From Janthinobacterium sp051380735 (GTDB lineage: Bacteria > Pseudomonadota > Gammaproteobacteria > Burkholderiales > Burkholderiaceae_D), in assembly GCF_051380735.1 (NCBI RefSeq), contig NZ_JBNYXQ010000001.1:496001-560000 (forward strand): a DNA stretch of 64,000 bases. The letters run 5' to 3'. The notes beneath the pieces are model-generated. The model saw nothing but the letters and a program-made list of their open reading frames with translations, ran no database searches and was not told the origin of the DNA. This document shows positions 8,647-17,534 of this stretch, piece after piece. The first letter of the stretch is position 1. Each line of letters opens with the position of its first letter. The position numbers were made by a program, and so were the translations under genes.

Positions 8647-9012
8647 ATGGGCATTAATTTCAAGGACGCACTCGGTGTGCACGCCGACACGCTGGCGCTG
8701 CGCGCTGACCGTACGCGCGTGCTGGCGGCCAACATCGCCAACGAAAACACCCCGGGCTTCCAGGCCATGGACATGGATTTCGGCAGTGCACTGCAGCAGT
8801 TGCAGGACAACGACGCAGGCCTGCTGTCGACGGACGACGACGCTACTTCCCTGTACCGCGTGCCTTACCAGCCCAGCCGCGACGGCAACACGGTCGAGAT
8901 CGGGGTCGAGCAAGCAGCGTTTTCGCAAAATGCCAGCGACTTCCAGACCAGCCTCAGTTTCGTCAACATGAAACTCAAGGGACTGGCCAAGGCCATTTCC
9001 GGACAAGGATAA
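8647..9012 (+). CDS. flgB: Flagellar proximal rod protein FlgB
   Basis: 121 residues. FlgB is one of the proximal rod subunits. The family N-terminus is present (LALRADRTRVLAANIANENTP, then GFQAMDMDF) and the C-terminal helix has FVNMKLKGLAKAI. Start 8647 is preferred over the in-frame ATG 8641 because AAAGGA ends about six bases before 8647 but abuts 8641. This is the first gene of the flgBCDEFGHIJKL series; the 138-base gap to flgA must carry the promoters for both directions, but I could not identify a convincing sigma-54 or sigma-28 site in it. Confidence 0.93.
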   Translation: MGINFKDALGVHADTLALRADRTRVLAANIANENTPGFQAMDMDFGSALQQLQDNDAGLLSTDDDATSLYRVPYQPSRDGNTVEIGVEQAAFSQNASDFQTSLSFVNMKLKGLAKAISGQG

Positions 9013-9017
9013 GCAAG

Positions 9018-9428
9018 ATGGGCTTCCAGGATATTTCCAAGATCGCCGGTTCGGCAATGGCGGCGCAAACCGTGCGCCTCAATACCATCGCCAGCAACCT
9101 GGCCAATGCCGATTCGGTCGCCGGTTCGGCAGCGGAGACCTACCGCGCCCGCAAGCCAGTGTTTGCTGCCGTGATGGACGGCGCCTCGGACGCTGGCGGA
9201 CGCGTGCAGGTGCTTGACGTGGTGCAAAGCGACGAGCCGCTGCGCAAGTTGTATGAGCCGGGCCACCCGATGGCCGATGCGGACGGGATGGTGTTTTATC
9301 CCAACGTCAACCAGGTGGCCGAGATGACCGACATGATGTCGGCTTCGCGCGCCTTTGAGACCAACGTGGAAGTTCTGGGCCGCATCAAGTCGATGCAGCA
9401 GGCGCTCCTCAAATTAGGCGAAGTGTAA
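9018..9428 (+). CDS. flgC: Flagellar proximal rod protein FlgC
   Basis: 136 residues. FlgC is a proximal rod subunit. The N-terminus has MAAQTVRLNTIASNLANAD and the C-terminus carries the conserved PNVNQVAEMTDMMSASRAFE and NVEVLGRIKSMQQ heptads, typical of axial proteins. It begins 5 bases after flgB and ends 2 bases before flgD, so it is co-transcribed and probably translationally coupled. Confidence 0.94.
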   Translation: MGFQDISKIAGSAMAAQTVRLNTIASNLANADSVAGSAAETYRARKPVFAAVMDGASDAGGRVQVLDVVQSDEPLRKLYEPGHPMADADGMVFYPNVNQVAEMTDMMSASRAFETNVEVLGRIKSMQQALLKLGEV

Positions 9429-9430
9429 TC

Positions 9431-10084
9431 ATGCAAACATCCCTTTTCACTGGCAGCGCCGCTGGCACCAGCAATACCGGTACCGCCGTGGCGTCGCAAA
9501 ACAACGCCACGCAAGACATGTTCACCAAACTGCTGGTGGCGCAGATCCGCAACCAGGATCCGTTGGCGCCAACCGACCCGAGCCAGTTCGTCAACCAGTT
9601 GACGCAGCAGGCGCAGACCGAAGCGATGCAGAACCTCTCCAACCTGACCAGCGCCAACGCCAGTGTGCTGCAAAGCATGCAGGTGCTGGCCTTGGGCGCC
9701 CAGGTGGGCTCGGAAGTGATGGTCAACAGCAGCACGGTACAGATCGACAGCAGCAAGGTCAGCGGCAGCGTCGCGCTGTCGTCCAACAGCAGCAAGACCA
9801 CCTTGACCTTGAAAGACGCCTTCGACAAGGAATACACGGTGGAACTGGGCGCCAGGTCGGCCGGCAACGCCACATTTACCATCGATCCGCAAAAACTGGG
9901 CATGCCTGCCGGAACCTACACGATGGCCGTTACCACCAGCAGCGGCGAAAAACCATCGGTCGATATTGCGGGCAAACTGAGCAGCGTTCGCCTGTCCGCC
10001 ACTGGCAACATGATTTTGAACGTCGTCAACCTCGGTGAAGTCAGCCCTGGCGCCATCACCGGCTTCAATGGCAAGACCTCCTGA
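9431..10084 (+). CDS. flgD: Flagellar hook capping protein FlgD
   Basis: 217 residues. FlgD is the scaffold cap for hook assembly and is lost later. The conserved N-terminal segment is clear: MFTKLLVAQIRNQDPLAPTD, then PSQFVNQLTQQAQTEAMQNL. The C-terminal two thirds hold the FlgD tudor and Ig-like parts (LALGAQVGSEVMVNSSTVQI and the PAGTYTMAVTT strand region). It follows flgC by two bases. Size and layout are normal for the family. Confidence 0.92.
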   Translation: MQTSLFTGSAAGTSNTGTAVASQNNATQDMFTKLLVAQIRNQDPLAPTDPSQFVNQLTQQAQTEAMQNLSNLTSANASVLQSMQVLALGAQVGSEVMVNSSTVQIDSSKVSGSVALSSNSSKTTLTLKDAFDKEYTVELGARSAGNATFTIDPQKLGMPAGTYTMAVTTSSGEKPSVDIAGKLSSVRLSATGNMILNVVNLGEVSPGAITGFNGKTS

Positions 10085-10147
10085 ACCGCCTTCACGCCGC
10101 TTGCTGTTTCGCCCAATTAATCCTGTCCTTCACTAAAGGAAACCTCC

Positions 10148-11425
10148 ATGAGTTTCGACATCGCATTGTCTGGCATCCAGGCCATCAACGAACAACTGAC
10201 CGCGTCCAGTAACAATATCGCCAATGCCGGCACCTATGGCTTTCGCAGCAGCCGCGCCAACTTCTCGTCGATGTACGCCGGCGACCGCGCAACGGGCGTG
10301 GAAATCGGCTCGACGACGCAAAGCATGAGCGTCAACGGCGGCGTACTGAACACCGGCCGCTCGCTCGACGCCGCCATCGACGGCCGTGGCTACTTTGTCA
10401 GCCGCGATGCGCAAAATACCCTCAGCTACAGCCGTGTCGGCATTTTCAGTGCCGCCAGCAGCGGCTACCTGACCGATTCCAACGGCAAGCTGGTGCAGGG
10501 CTATGCACCGGCAGTCAAAGGCAGCACCACCCTTGGGCCGATGGGCGACCTGAAGATCCCGACCGGGCAGATTGCCGCGCAAGCCACTGAAAACCTGGCG
10601 TATGTCGCCAACCTGTCGGCCGAATGGAGCATCAAGGACGGCACCAAATTCGACAAGACCGATATCAATACCTACAACAGTGCCAAGGTATCGGTATTGT
10701 ATGACTCCCTCGGTTCGAAGCACACCCTGAGCCAGTACTTCGTGAAAACCGGCACTAATATCGTCGAGGTAAATTACACGTTGGACGACAAGCCGATGAC
10801 GCTGCCAGCGCCGACGCCATCGAAAAGCACGCTTGTGTTTGATGGCAAGGGGCAACTGGAAACCGTCAACGGCGTCAAGGCAAACAACATTCCAGTGCCG
10901 CCAGCGGTCGCGGGTGCAGACTGGAAGCCGACATTCGATCCAATCAAAATGGGCGATCCGATTACCCCCTCGGGTGCGGAACCCCTTGCTTTCAACCTGA
11001 ATTACTCCGACACCACCCTGTCATCGGGTGAAAACACCACCTCGACCAATAAATCGGACGGCTATGCTTCGGGCACCTACACCGGCGTGGAACTGGCCGC
11101 CGACGGCTCGATCATGGCTAAATATACCAACGGCGAAACCAAGAACGTCGGCACCATTGCGCTGGCCAACTTTGCCGATGAGGGCGCGCTGACCTCTGTC
11201 AACGACACCAGCTGGATTGCCTCGACCGCTTCCGGCGCGCCGCTGTACGAGCGTCCTGGCGTGGGCATGGCCGGCAAGCTGGCCACCAGCGCGCTGGAAC
11301 AGTCAAACGTCGACATCACCACCGAACTGGTGGGCCTGATGACGTCGCAGCGCAATTACCAGGCCAACTCGAAGGTGCTGTCGACCGAAAACGCCATGCT
11401 GCAGTCGCTGATGCAAGCGCTGTAA
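10148..11425 (+). CDS. flgE: Flagellar hook protein FlgE
   Basis: 425 residues. FlgE is the structural subunit of the hook. The N-terminal axial motif is present (LSGIQAINEQLTASSNNIANA, here in two parts: ALSGIQAINEQL and NNIANAGTYGFRSSRANF). The central region is variable, and the C-terminus has the conserved ALEQSNVDITTELVGLM and MTSQRNYQANSKVLSTEN. AAAGGA lies upstream of ATG 10148. The 63-base gap to flgD holds no obvious promoter. Confidence 0.94.
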   Translation: MSFDIALSGIQAINEQLTASSNNIANAGTYGFRSSRANFSSMYAGDRATGVEIGSTTQSMSVNGGVLNTGRSLDAAIDGRGYFVSRDAQNTLSYSRVGIFSAASSGYLTDSNGKLVQGYAPAVKGSTTLGPMGDLKIPTGQIAAQATENLAYVANLSAEWSIKDGTKFDKTDINTYNSAKVSVLYDSLGSKHTLSQYFVKTGTNIVEVNYTLDDKPMTLPAPTPSKSTLVFDGKGQLETVNGVKANNIPVPPAVAGADWKPTFDPIKMGDPITPSGAEPLAFNLNYSDTTLSSGENTTSTNKSDGYASGTYTGVELAADGSIMAKYTNGETKNVGTIALANFADEGALTSVNDTSWIASTASGAPLYERPGVGMAGKLATSALEQSNVDITTELVGLMTSQRNYQANSKVLSTENAMLQSLMQAL

Positions 11426-11451
11426 TTGCTGACACGCAAAGGTAATCAACC

Positions 11452-12180
11452 ATGGACGCGCTGATTTATACCGCCATGAGCGGCGCCGACCGTGCCCTGA
11501 AGGCACAGCAGGTGCACGCCAACAACCTGGCCAACATCGAGACCGGCGGCTTTCGTGCCAACCTGGAAGTGTCGACTGTCCAGTCGCTGCAGAACGGTTA
11601 TGGCTATGACGACCGCCACATGACGCAGACGCAATCGAGCGCCATTTCAACCCGTACCGGCACCATCAAGGAAACCGGTCGCGAGCTCGATGTGGCGATC
11701 ACGGGCAATGGCTTTCTGGCGGTGCAGTGGCAAAACGGCGAGGCTTATACCCGCGCCGGCGCCATGGAGCTTGACGAGACCGGCGCGCTTCTGTTGAACG
11801 GGCGCCCGGTATTGGGCGAAGGTGGCCCGATCACCTTGCCTGAACACACCAGCGTGTCGATCGGCTCGGACGGCACGATCTCGATCCAGGTGCCGGGTGC
11901 GGCGCAGATGCAGACCGTGGACAAGCTCAAGCTGGTGAACGCCGAAACGGGGGAACTGACCAAGAACGAAGCGGGCCTGATCGTTGCGCGCAGCGGTGAA
12001 GATTTGCAGGCTGACCCGGCGGTGCGCATACGCGACCGCCATATCGAAGGCAGCAATGTGTCGGCGGTCGAGGAGATGGTCGCCACCATGAGCCTGAACC
12101 GCAGCTTCGAGATGCAGATGAAAGTATTCAAGGCCAGCGATTCCATGACCGAATCCGGTAATCGCCTGCTCGGCGCGTAA
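11452..12180 (+). CDS. flgF: Flagellar proximal rod protein FlgF
   Basis: 242 residues. FlgF is a proximal rod subunit. Typical elements are MDALIYTAMSGADRALKAQQ, HANNLANIETGGFRA, the FlgF/G/E core DVAITGNGFLAVQWQNGEAY, and the C-terminal SAVEEMVATMSLNRSFEMQM. AAAGGT lies before the ATG. It is a direct paralogue of flgG, which follows after 31 bases, and is distinguished from it by shorter length and its position. Confidence 0.93.
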   Translation: MDALIYTAMSGADRALKAQQVHANNLANIETGGFRANLEVSTVQSLQNGYGYDDRHMTQTQSSAISTRTGTIKETGRELDVAITGNGFLAVQWQNGEAYTRAGAMELDETGALLLNGRPVLGEGGPITLPEHTSVSIGSDGTISIQVPGAAQMQTVDKLKLVNAETGELTKNEAGLIVARSGEDLQADPAVRIRDRHIEGSNVSAVEEMVATMSLNRSFEMQMKVFKASDSMTESGNRLLGA

Positions 12181-12211
12181 GCGCACGCCAACCAAACTCA
12201 AGGAGTACACC

Positions 12212-13000
12212 ATGAATCCAGCAATGTGGATCAGCAAAACCGGCGTGCAGGCGCAAGACGCCAAGCTGCAAGCCATCGCCAACAATCTGGCCAACGTCAA
12301 CACGGTCGGCTTCAAGCGCGACCGTGTGGTGTTCGAAGACCTGTTCTACCAGGTCGAACAGCAGCCGGGCACCCAGCGCGCCGACAACACTCTGTCGCCA
12401 TCGGGCGTACAGCTCGGCAACGGCACCCATATGGTCGGCACGCAAAAGGTGTTTACCACCGGTAGCCTGCAAACGACCAGCCGTGAATTTGACGTCGCCA
12501 TTACCGGCAACGGCTTCTTGCAGGTGCTGCGTCCGAACGGCGAAGCGGCCTATACCCGTGCCGGCCAGCTCGGCATCGATGCCAACGGCGTGATGGTCAA
12601 CGCCCAGGGCTTGCCGCTGGTGCCGCAAATTACCGTACCAAACAATGCCAGCGCGATTACCATCGCTGAAAACGGCATGGTGTCAGCCACCGTTCCCGGC
12701 AACGTGGCGGCGACCGAACTGGGCCAGCTGACGCTGACCAGTTTTATCAATCCGACCGGTTTGCTGGCACTGGGCGAGAACCTGTTCCAGGAAACGGCTT
12801 CGAGTGGTACGCCGACCGAAGGCCGTCCTGGCGAAGGCGCGTTGGGCAAGCTTAAGCAATACGCGCTGGAAGGCTCTAACGTGCAGGTGGTCGAAGAGAT
12901 GGTCGACATGATCGCGGCCCAGCGCACCTATGAAATGAATACCAAGGTGCTGTCGGCGGCCGACAATATGCTGCAATACCTGGCGCAAGCGGCACGCTGA
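12212..13000 (+). CDS. flgG: Flagellar distal rod protein FlgG
   Basis: 262 residues, the standard FlgG size. FlgG forms the distal rod. Typical elements are AMWISKTGVQAQDAKLQAI and NNLANVNTVGFKRDRVVFED, then DVAITGNGFLQVLRPNGEAA, and a C-terminus with YALEGSNVQVVEEMVDMIAA and QRTYEMNTKVLSAADNML. A strong AAGGAG site precedes the ATG. The stop shares a base with the ATG of flgH (TGATG). Confidence 0.95.
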   Translation: MNPAMWISKTGVQAQDAKLQAIANNLANVNTVGFKRDRVVFEDLFYQVEQQPGTQRADNTLSPSGVQLGNGTHMVGTQKVFTTGSLQTTSREFDVAITGNGFLQVLRPNGEAAYTRAGQLGIDANGVMVNAQGLPLVPQITVPNNASAITIAENGMVSATVPGNVAATELGQLTLTSFINPTGLLALGENLFQETASSGTPTEGRPGEGALGKLKQYALEGSNVQVVEEMVDMIAAQRTYEMNTKVLSAADNMLQYLAQAAR

Positions 13001-13674
13001 TGCAAGCGACCAGGCAAGCCATCGCAGTGTTGCTGGCAGCGGTGCTGCTGGCCGGCTGCGCCAGCCGCCCGGCCGCGCCGGTGGCGCCGACGTTCTCGGA
13101 AGAACCGCTGGTGGCGCAGCGCGGCAGTGGCCGTGGCGGCGTGGGCGGCGGCGTGTTCAACCCCGATGCGGGGCTGTCGCTGACCTCGGACAGCCGCGCC
13201 TTCCGCGTCGGTGACGTGGTCACCGTGGCGCTGCAGGAAACTACCCAGGCCAGCAAAAAGGCCGGCACCTCTTTCAACAAAGGTTCCTCGGTGGGTGTGC
13301 AGGCAGCCAATATACTGGGCAAAACCTTCCCCAAGACCGGCATCGACCTGTCTGCCGACCGCAATTTCGCCGGCGACTCGACCAGCACACAGCAAAATGC
13401 GCTGTCCGGCGCCATCACCGTGATCGTGCAGGAAGTGCTGCCTAACGGCCTGTTACGGGTGCAGGGCGAAAAGACCCTGACGCTGAACCAGGGCGAGGAA
13501 TTCGTACGCCTGCGCGGCTACCTGCGTGCGGCTGACATCGATTCGAACAACCAGGTGTCGTCCTTGCGCATTGCCAATGCACGCATCGCCTATTCTGGCC
13601 AGGGCACCCTGGCCGAAGCCAATACTCCCGGCTGGCTGACGCGCTTTTTTGTCGGTCCGTGGATGCCGTTTTAA
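13000..13674 (+). CDS. flgH: Flagellar L-ring lipoprotein FlgH
   Basis: 224 residues. FlgH forms the outer-membrane L ring, the bushing for the rod. The signal peptide ends in the lipobox LLAGCAS with the lipid-bearing Cys at residue 20. The body has FRVGDVVTVALQETTQASKK, LSGAITVIVQEVLPNGLLRV and EFVRLRGYLRAADIDSNNQV, which are family hallmarks, and it ends in LTRFFVGPWMPF. It starts on the TGATG junction with flgG and is followed after 9 bases by flgI. Confidence 0.95.
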   Translation: MQATRQAIAVLLAAVLLAGCASRPAAPVAPTFSEEPLVAQRGSGRGGVGGGVFNPDAGLSLTSDSRAFRVGDVVTVALQETTQASKKAGTSFNKGSSVGVQAANILGKTFPKTGIDLSADRNFAGDSTSTQQNALSGAITVIVQEVLPNGLLRVQGEKTLTLNQGEEFVRLRGYLRAADIDSNNQVSSLRIANARIAYSGQGTLAEANTPGWLTRFFVGPWMPF

Positions 13675-13683
13675 GGTCACATC

Positions 13684-14796
13684 ATGAGATTTCGTTCCGC
13701 CCTGCCCGCCACCTTGCTGCTGGCCGCCTTTTGCACCATGTCGCTGCCAGCGTCGGCAGCGCAGGTACTGCGCAATCTGGTCAGCATCGAAGGCGTGCGG
13801 GACAACCCGCTGGTCGGCTACGGCCTGGTAGTGGGCCTGAACGGCAGCGGCGACACGACACAGGTGAAGTTTTCCAGCCAGTCAGTGGTCAATATGCTCA
13901 AGCAGTTCGGTGTCAAGCTGCCCGACGGCGCCGAGTCGAAAAGCAAGAATGTTGCCACCGTGATGGTCAGTGCCGTGTTCCCGCCCGGCTACCGCCGTGG
14001 CCAGGCTATCGACGTCACGGTATCGTCCCTGGGCGACGCGAAAAGCCTGCGCGGTGGCACCTTGCTGCTGACGCAACTGCGGGCTGCCGACAATGAAACT
14101 TACGCCCTGGCGCAAGGCAACGTGGTGGTCGGCGGCCTGAACGCCACCGGCAAGAGCGGCGCGTCCGTCACCGTCAATACCCCGACTTCCGGACGCATTC
14201 CCAACGGCGCAAATATCGAGCGTGAAATCCTCAGCGATTTTTCCACCAAGCCCACCGTCACGCTCAATTTGCGGCACCCCCACTTTGAAACAGCGATCAA
14301 TATCGTCGAAGCCGTCAACCGACGCTTTGGCGCCGTCGCCACCACCAGCGACGCCACCAGCGTGGAAGTGATCGCTCCGGAAAACCCGACCCAGCGCGTG
14401 GCCTTCATGGCCAAGCTCGAAGCGTTGAGCATCGACGTCGGCGTCGATACGCCAAAAGTGGTCTTCAATTCGCGCACCGGTACAGTGGTCATCGCCGAAG
14501 GCCTGCGCGTGAAAGCGGCCGCAGTCACCCACGGTGCACTGAAGGTGGTGATTTCGGAAAGTTCCGCCGTCAGCCAGCCGGCGCCATTCGGCCGCGGCCA
14601 GACCACCGTCACGCCGCAATCGAAGGTCACGGTCGACCAGGGCAATGGCAATATGTTCAAGTGGCCGGCCGGCGCCAAGCTGCAGTCCATCATCGACGTC
14701 GTCAACAGCCTGGGCGCGTCGCCCGACGATATCATGGCGATCCTGCAGGCGCTCGACCAGGCCGGCGCCATCGAAGGCGAGCTGGTGGTGATCTGA
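13684..14796 (+). CDS. flgI: Flagellar P-ring protein FlgI
   Basis: 370 residues, the usual size. FlgI makes the periplasmic P ring with help from FlgA. A Sec signal peptide covers about residues 1-25 (cleavage after LPASAA). Family motifs are RDNPLVGYGLVVGLNGSGDT, VATVMVSAVFPPGYRRGQAI, TVTLNLRHPHFETAINIVEA and the end SPDDIMAILQALDQAGAIEG. The stop shares a base with the ATG of flgJ. AAGG lies upstream of ATG 13684. Confidence 0.95.
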   Translation: MRFRSALPATLLLAAFCTMSLPASAAQVLRNLVSIEGVRDNPLVGYGLVVGLNGSGDTTQVKFSSQSVVNMLKQFGVKLPDGAESKSKNVATVMVSAVFPPGYRRGQAIDVTVSSLGDAKSLRGGTLLLTQLRAADNETYALAQGNVVVGGLNATGKSGASVTVNTPTSGRIPNGANIEREILSDFSTKPTVTLNLRHPHFETAINIVEAVNRRFGAVATTSDATSVEVIAPENPTQRVAFMAKLEALSIDVGVDTPKVVFNSRTGTVVIAEGLRVKAAAVTHGALKVVISESSAVSQPAPFGRGQTTVTPQSKVTVDQGNGNMFKWPAGAKLQSIIDVVNSLGASPDDIMAILQALDQAGAIEGELVVI

Positions 14797-15188
14797 TGAG
14801 CTTCCCGATCAACAACAGCAACGGCGCCCTGCCCTCGGCGCTCGACGACAAATCGCCTGGCGCCGTAGCGCCGGCCGATCCCCGCTACGCAGCCAAGGCC
14901 ACCGAGGCCGCCGTCAAGTTCGAAGCTTTTTTTATCTCGCACATGCTGCGCCAGATGCGCTCGGGCACGCGCGAGATGGCGGGCGAAGACAGTGTCTACA
15001 AAGACCCCGTCAACAGCGACATGCTGGAACTGGCCGACAATCTGGTGGCCGACAAGATGGCAGGCCAGCGCGCATTTGGCATCGCCGACGCCATCTTGCG
15101 CCAGTTATTGCCTTCCGCCGCCGCGCCGGCAACGAAAATCGATGTCAAAGCGAACAAAGTTGCCGGCGGGCTTAATAAGCCGGCCTGA
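14796..15188 (+). CDS. flgJ: Rod-cap (N-terminal domain only) FlgJ
   Basis: 130 residues from ATG 14796, which overlaps the stop of flgI by one base. FlgJ normally combines an N-terminal rod cap with a C-terminal muramidase of about 150 residues. Here only the rod-cap half is present: AAVKFEAFFISHMLRQMRSG, then DSVYKDPVNSDMLELADNLV and GIADAILRQL, followed by a short tail and a stop. The muramidase half is a separate gene at 6986-7747. Single-domain FlgJ is known from alphaproteobacteria and from lateral-type systems, so this is a real gene and not a truncation. Confidence 0.9.
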   Translation: MSFPINNSNGALPSALDDKSPGAVAPADPRYAAKATEAAVKFEAFFISHMLRQMRSGTREMAGEDSVYKDPVNSDMLELADNLVADKMAGQRAFGIADAILRQLLPSAAAPATKIDVKANKVAGGLNKPA

Positions 15189-15241
15189 AGCGTCGCCTGT
15201 TACAGAGGTAGCGTTATCGCCCTCTATCACGAAAGAATGCC

Positions 15242-16606
15242 ATGAGCATGATCAGCAATGCCCTGTCGGGCAGCATCGCCGCACAAGCCGCGCTCGGTGC
15301 GGCGAGCCAGAATATCGCCAACCTGCAAACCCCCGGCTACACTCGCCAGGGCGTATTGCTCAGTTCGCTTGCATCTGGTGCCGGGGTGCGATCGGCCGGC
15401 AACGGCGTGGAAGTGGGTGCGCTGATGCGCTTTTCCGATGCGTATAAAAGCCAGCAAATGTGGCGTGCCGCGTCGGACCAGGGCTTGCGCTCGCAGGCGC
15501 AGCCTTACCTGACCCAACTCGAACGTGTGATGGGCGACGACAAGTCGAGCATCAGCAACGGCATCGACGGCTTTTTCACGGCCTTGAATGCGGCCGCCGT
15601 CGATCCGACCTCGACGCCGCTGCGCCAGCAGATCATCACCTCGGCCGACGCCATGGCCCAGCACTTCAACAGCATCAACAATGTGATGAACAATCAGGTG
15701 CTGTCGCTGCACCAGCAACGCGCGGCGATGATGCCACAAGCCAACACCGCCCTGCAGAATATCGCCTCGCTGAACCAGCGCATTTCCACCTCCAACGCGG
15801 CCGGCACCAATGTATCGGGATTGATTGATGCGCGCGACCAGTTGGTTGATGGCCTGGCAGCGCAAATGGCCATCGAGGTCAGCACCCAGCCTGACGGTTC
15901 GCTCAATGTTTCGCTGAAAACCGGCCAGCCGCTGGTGATCGGCAATCTGTCGGCAACCTTGGAAAGCCGTGAAAACGTGACCGGCGAACAAAGCATGACT
16001 TTGAAATTCGCCAATTCGACGTTCAAGCTCGACAACATCGCGGTCGGCGGCCAGATCGGCGGACTGGGGGAATTCGAACAGAATACCCTGCAGCCGCTGC
16101 AGCAGTCACTGCGCGACCTGGGCAAGAGCCTGACCGACAAGATCAACAAGCAGCTGAACCTGGGCCAGACCATGACTGGCGCGCCGGGGCCGGACCTGTT
16201 CGAATACAACGACGGCGTCATGTCGATCAAGAAGACCTTCACAACGGCCGACCTGGCGCTGGCCAGTAGTGGCGGCGCTGCCGGTGATAGCAAGAACCTG
16301 CAAAGCCTTATCGACATCAAGAACCAGCCTGTCACCGTCGCCTGGCTGGGCCAGGTGCTGATGAGCGACGCCGACACCCAGCTGGTGGGCAAGCTGGGCA
16401 TCGCCAGCCAGCAGAACCAGGCCTTGCTGAAAACTGCCGACACCGTGCGCACGCAAGCGGTCAACGACTGGAACGCGACCAGCGCCGTGAACAAGGACGA
16501 AGAAGCGATGAACTTGGTGGAATTCCAGAATATGTACCAGGCGAACATGAAAGTCATTTCGGTCGCCAATACCTTGTTTGACGCCACTTTGGCAATGATG
16601 GGTTAA
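15242..16606 (+). CDS. flgK: Hook-filament junction protein FlgK (HAP1)
   Basis: 454 residues. FlgK is the first of the two hook-filament junction proteins. It has the axial N-terminus AQAALGAASQNIANLQTPGY and TRQGVLLSS, a helical region with FFTALNAAAVDPTSTPLRQQ, the motif IDARDQLVDGLAAQM, and the C-terminal EAMNLVEFQNMYQANMKVIS followed by VANTLFDATLAMMG. It is shorter than E. coli FlgK (547 residues), mainly in the variable surface domain, which fits lateral-type HAPs. It is preceded by a 53-base gap and followed after 12 bases by flgL. Confidence 0.94.
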   Translation: MSMISNALSGSIAAQAALGAASQNIANLQTPGYTRQGVLLSSLASGAGVRSAGNGVEVGALMRFSDAYKSQQMWRAASDQGLRSQAQPYLTQLERVMGDDKSSISNGIDGFFTALNAAAVDPTSTPLRQQIITSADAMAQHFNSINNVMNNQVLSLHQQRAAMMPQANTALQNIASLNQRISTSNAAGTNVSGLIDARDQLVDGLAAQMAIEVSTQPDGSLNVSLKTGQPLVIGNLSATLESRENVTGEQSMTLKFANSTFKLDNIAVGGQIGGLGEFEQNTLQPLQQSLRDLGKSLTDKINKQLNLGQTMTGAPGPDLFEYNDGVMSIKKTFTTADLALASSGGAAGDSKNLQSLIDIKNQPVTVAWLGQVLMSDADTQLVGKLGIASQQNQALLKTADTVRTQAVNDWNATSAVNKDEEAMNLVEFQNMYQANMKVISVANTLFDATLAMMG

Positions 16607-16618
16607 GGAGCAAAGATC

Positions 16619-17530
16619 ATGCGTGTAGCGAGCAGCCAGTATCAAACGATGATCAATGTATCGATCCAGCAGAACCAGGAACGCATCAATTACCTGACCC
16701 AGCAAATGTCTTCGGGCTTGCGCATTCAGGTGCCGTCGGACGATCCGATCGGCAATGTGCGCATTTCGCGCCTCACGCGCGAACAGGCGATGGTGACTCA
16801 GTACAAGGACAATATCTCTGCCGTCCAGACGCGGCTGTTGAAAAATGAGAACTACCTGTCGAGCATGGTCACCGACATGGGTCAGGCGCGCGACCTGCTG
16901 GTGTGGGCCGCCGACGGCAGCAACGCCCCGTCGGACCTGAAAGCGATGACCGAATCGCTGCGCGCCATGCGCGACAGCGTGATGTACACGTCGAACCTGA
17001 AGGACCAGGAAGGCCGCTACATGTTCTCCGGCACTGCCACCGACAAGCCGGCAATCAGCTACGACGCCAGCGCGCCGGTGGGTTCACGCTACAGCTATGC
17101 GGGGAACACCGAAACGCAAACGGTGGTGGTCGGCAACGGCATCACGCAAGCGGCCAATGTCGACGTGAAAAATCTGGAAAACTGGCTCAACAAGATCGAC
17201 CAGACCATCGAGACACTGAGCGCTCCCGGCCTCAACCCGGCCGATCCGGCAGTGCGGGCGACGGTCACCGGTGCGCTGGACGGTACCGATGAAGGCATGG
17301 AATTGTTATCAGGTAAAATTGCCATCTTCGGTGGCGCGCAGAATATCCTGTCGACCCTGAACAACAACCTGGACAATGTGTCGCTGTCGAACAATAACGC
17401 CTTGCTGGAATTGAAAAAGGCCGACATTGGCGCTGCGGCCATTGACCTGACGGGCTACCAGACCGCACTCGAAGCAACCTATAAAGCCTACGGTAAAGTG
17501 GGTTCGCTGTCCCTGTTCGATATACTCTGA
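16619..17530 (+). CDS. flgL: Hook-filament junction protein FlgL (HAP3)
   Basis: 303 residues. FlgL joins FlgK to the filament. It has the flagellin-like N-terminus INVSIQQNQERINYLTQQMS with SGLRIQVPSDDPIG, and central GRYMFSGTATDKPAISYDA typical of FlgL. The C-terminus has a helical region with TGYQTALEATYKAYGKVGSL and ends in SLFDIL. A strong AAGGAG site precedes the ATG. The next gene begins 4 bases after the stop. Confidence 0.93.
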   Translation: MRVASSQYQTMINVSIQQNQERINYLTQQMSSGLRIQVPSDDPIGNVRISRLTREQAMVTQYKDNISAVQTRLLKNENYLSSMVTDMGQARDLLVWAADGSNAPSDLKAMTESLRAMRDSVMYTSNLKDQEGRYMFSGTATDKPAISYDASAPVGSRYSYAGNTETQTVVVGNGITQAANVDVKNLENWLNKIDQTIETLSAPGLNPADPAVRATVTGALDGTDEGMELLSGKIAIFGGAQNILSTLNNNLDNVSLSNNNALLELKKADIGAAAIDLTGYQTALEATYKAYGKVGSLSLFDIL

Positions 17531-17534
17531 TCCC

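Noticed and set aside
14796..15188. flgJ as a truncated pseudogene
   Set aside because: The rod-cap domain is complete and the muramidase half is present as an intact gene at 6986-7747, so this is a split arrangement.
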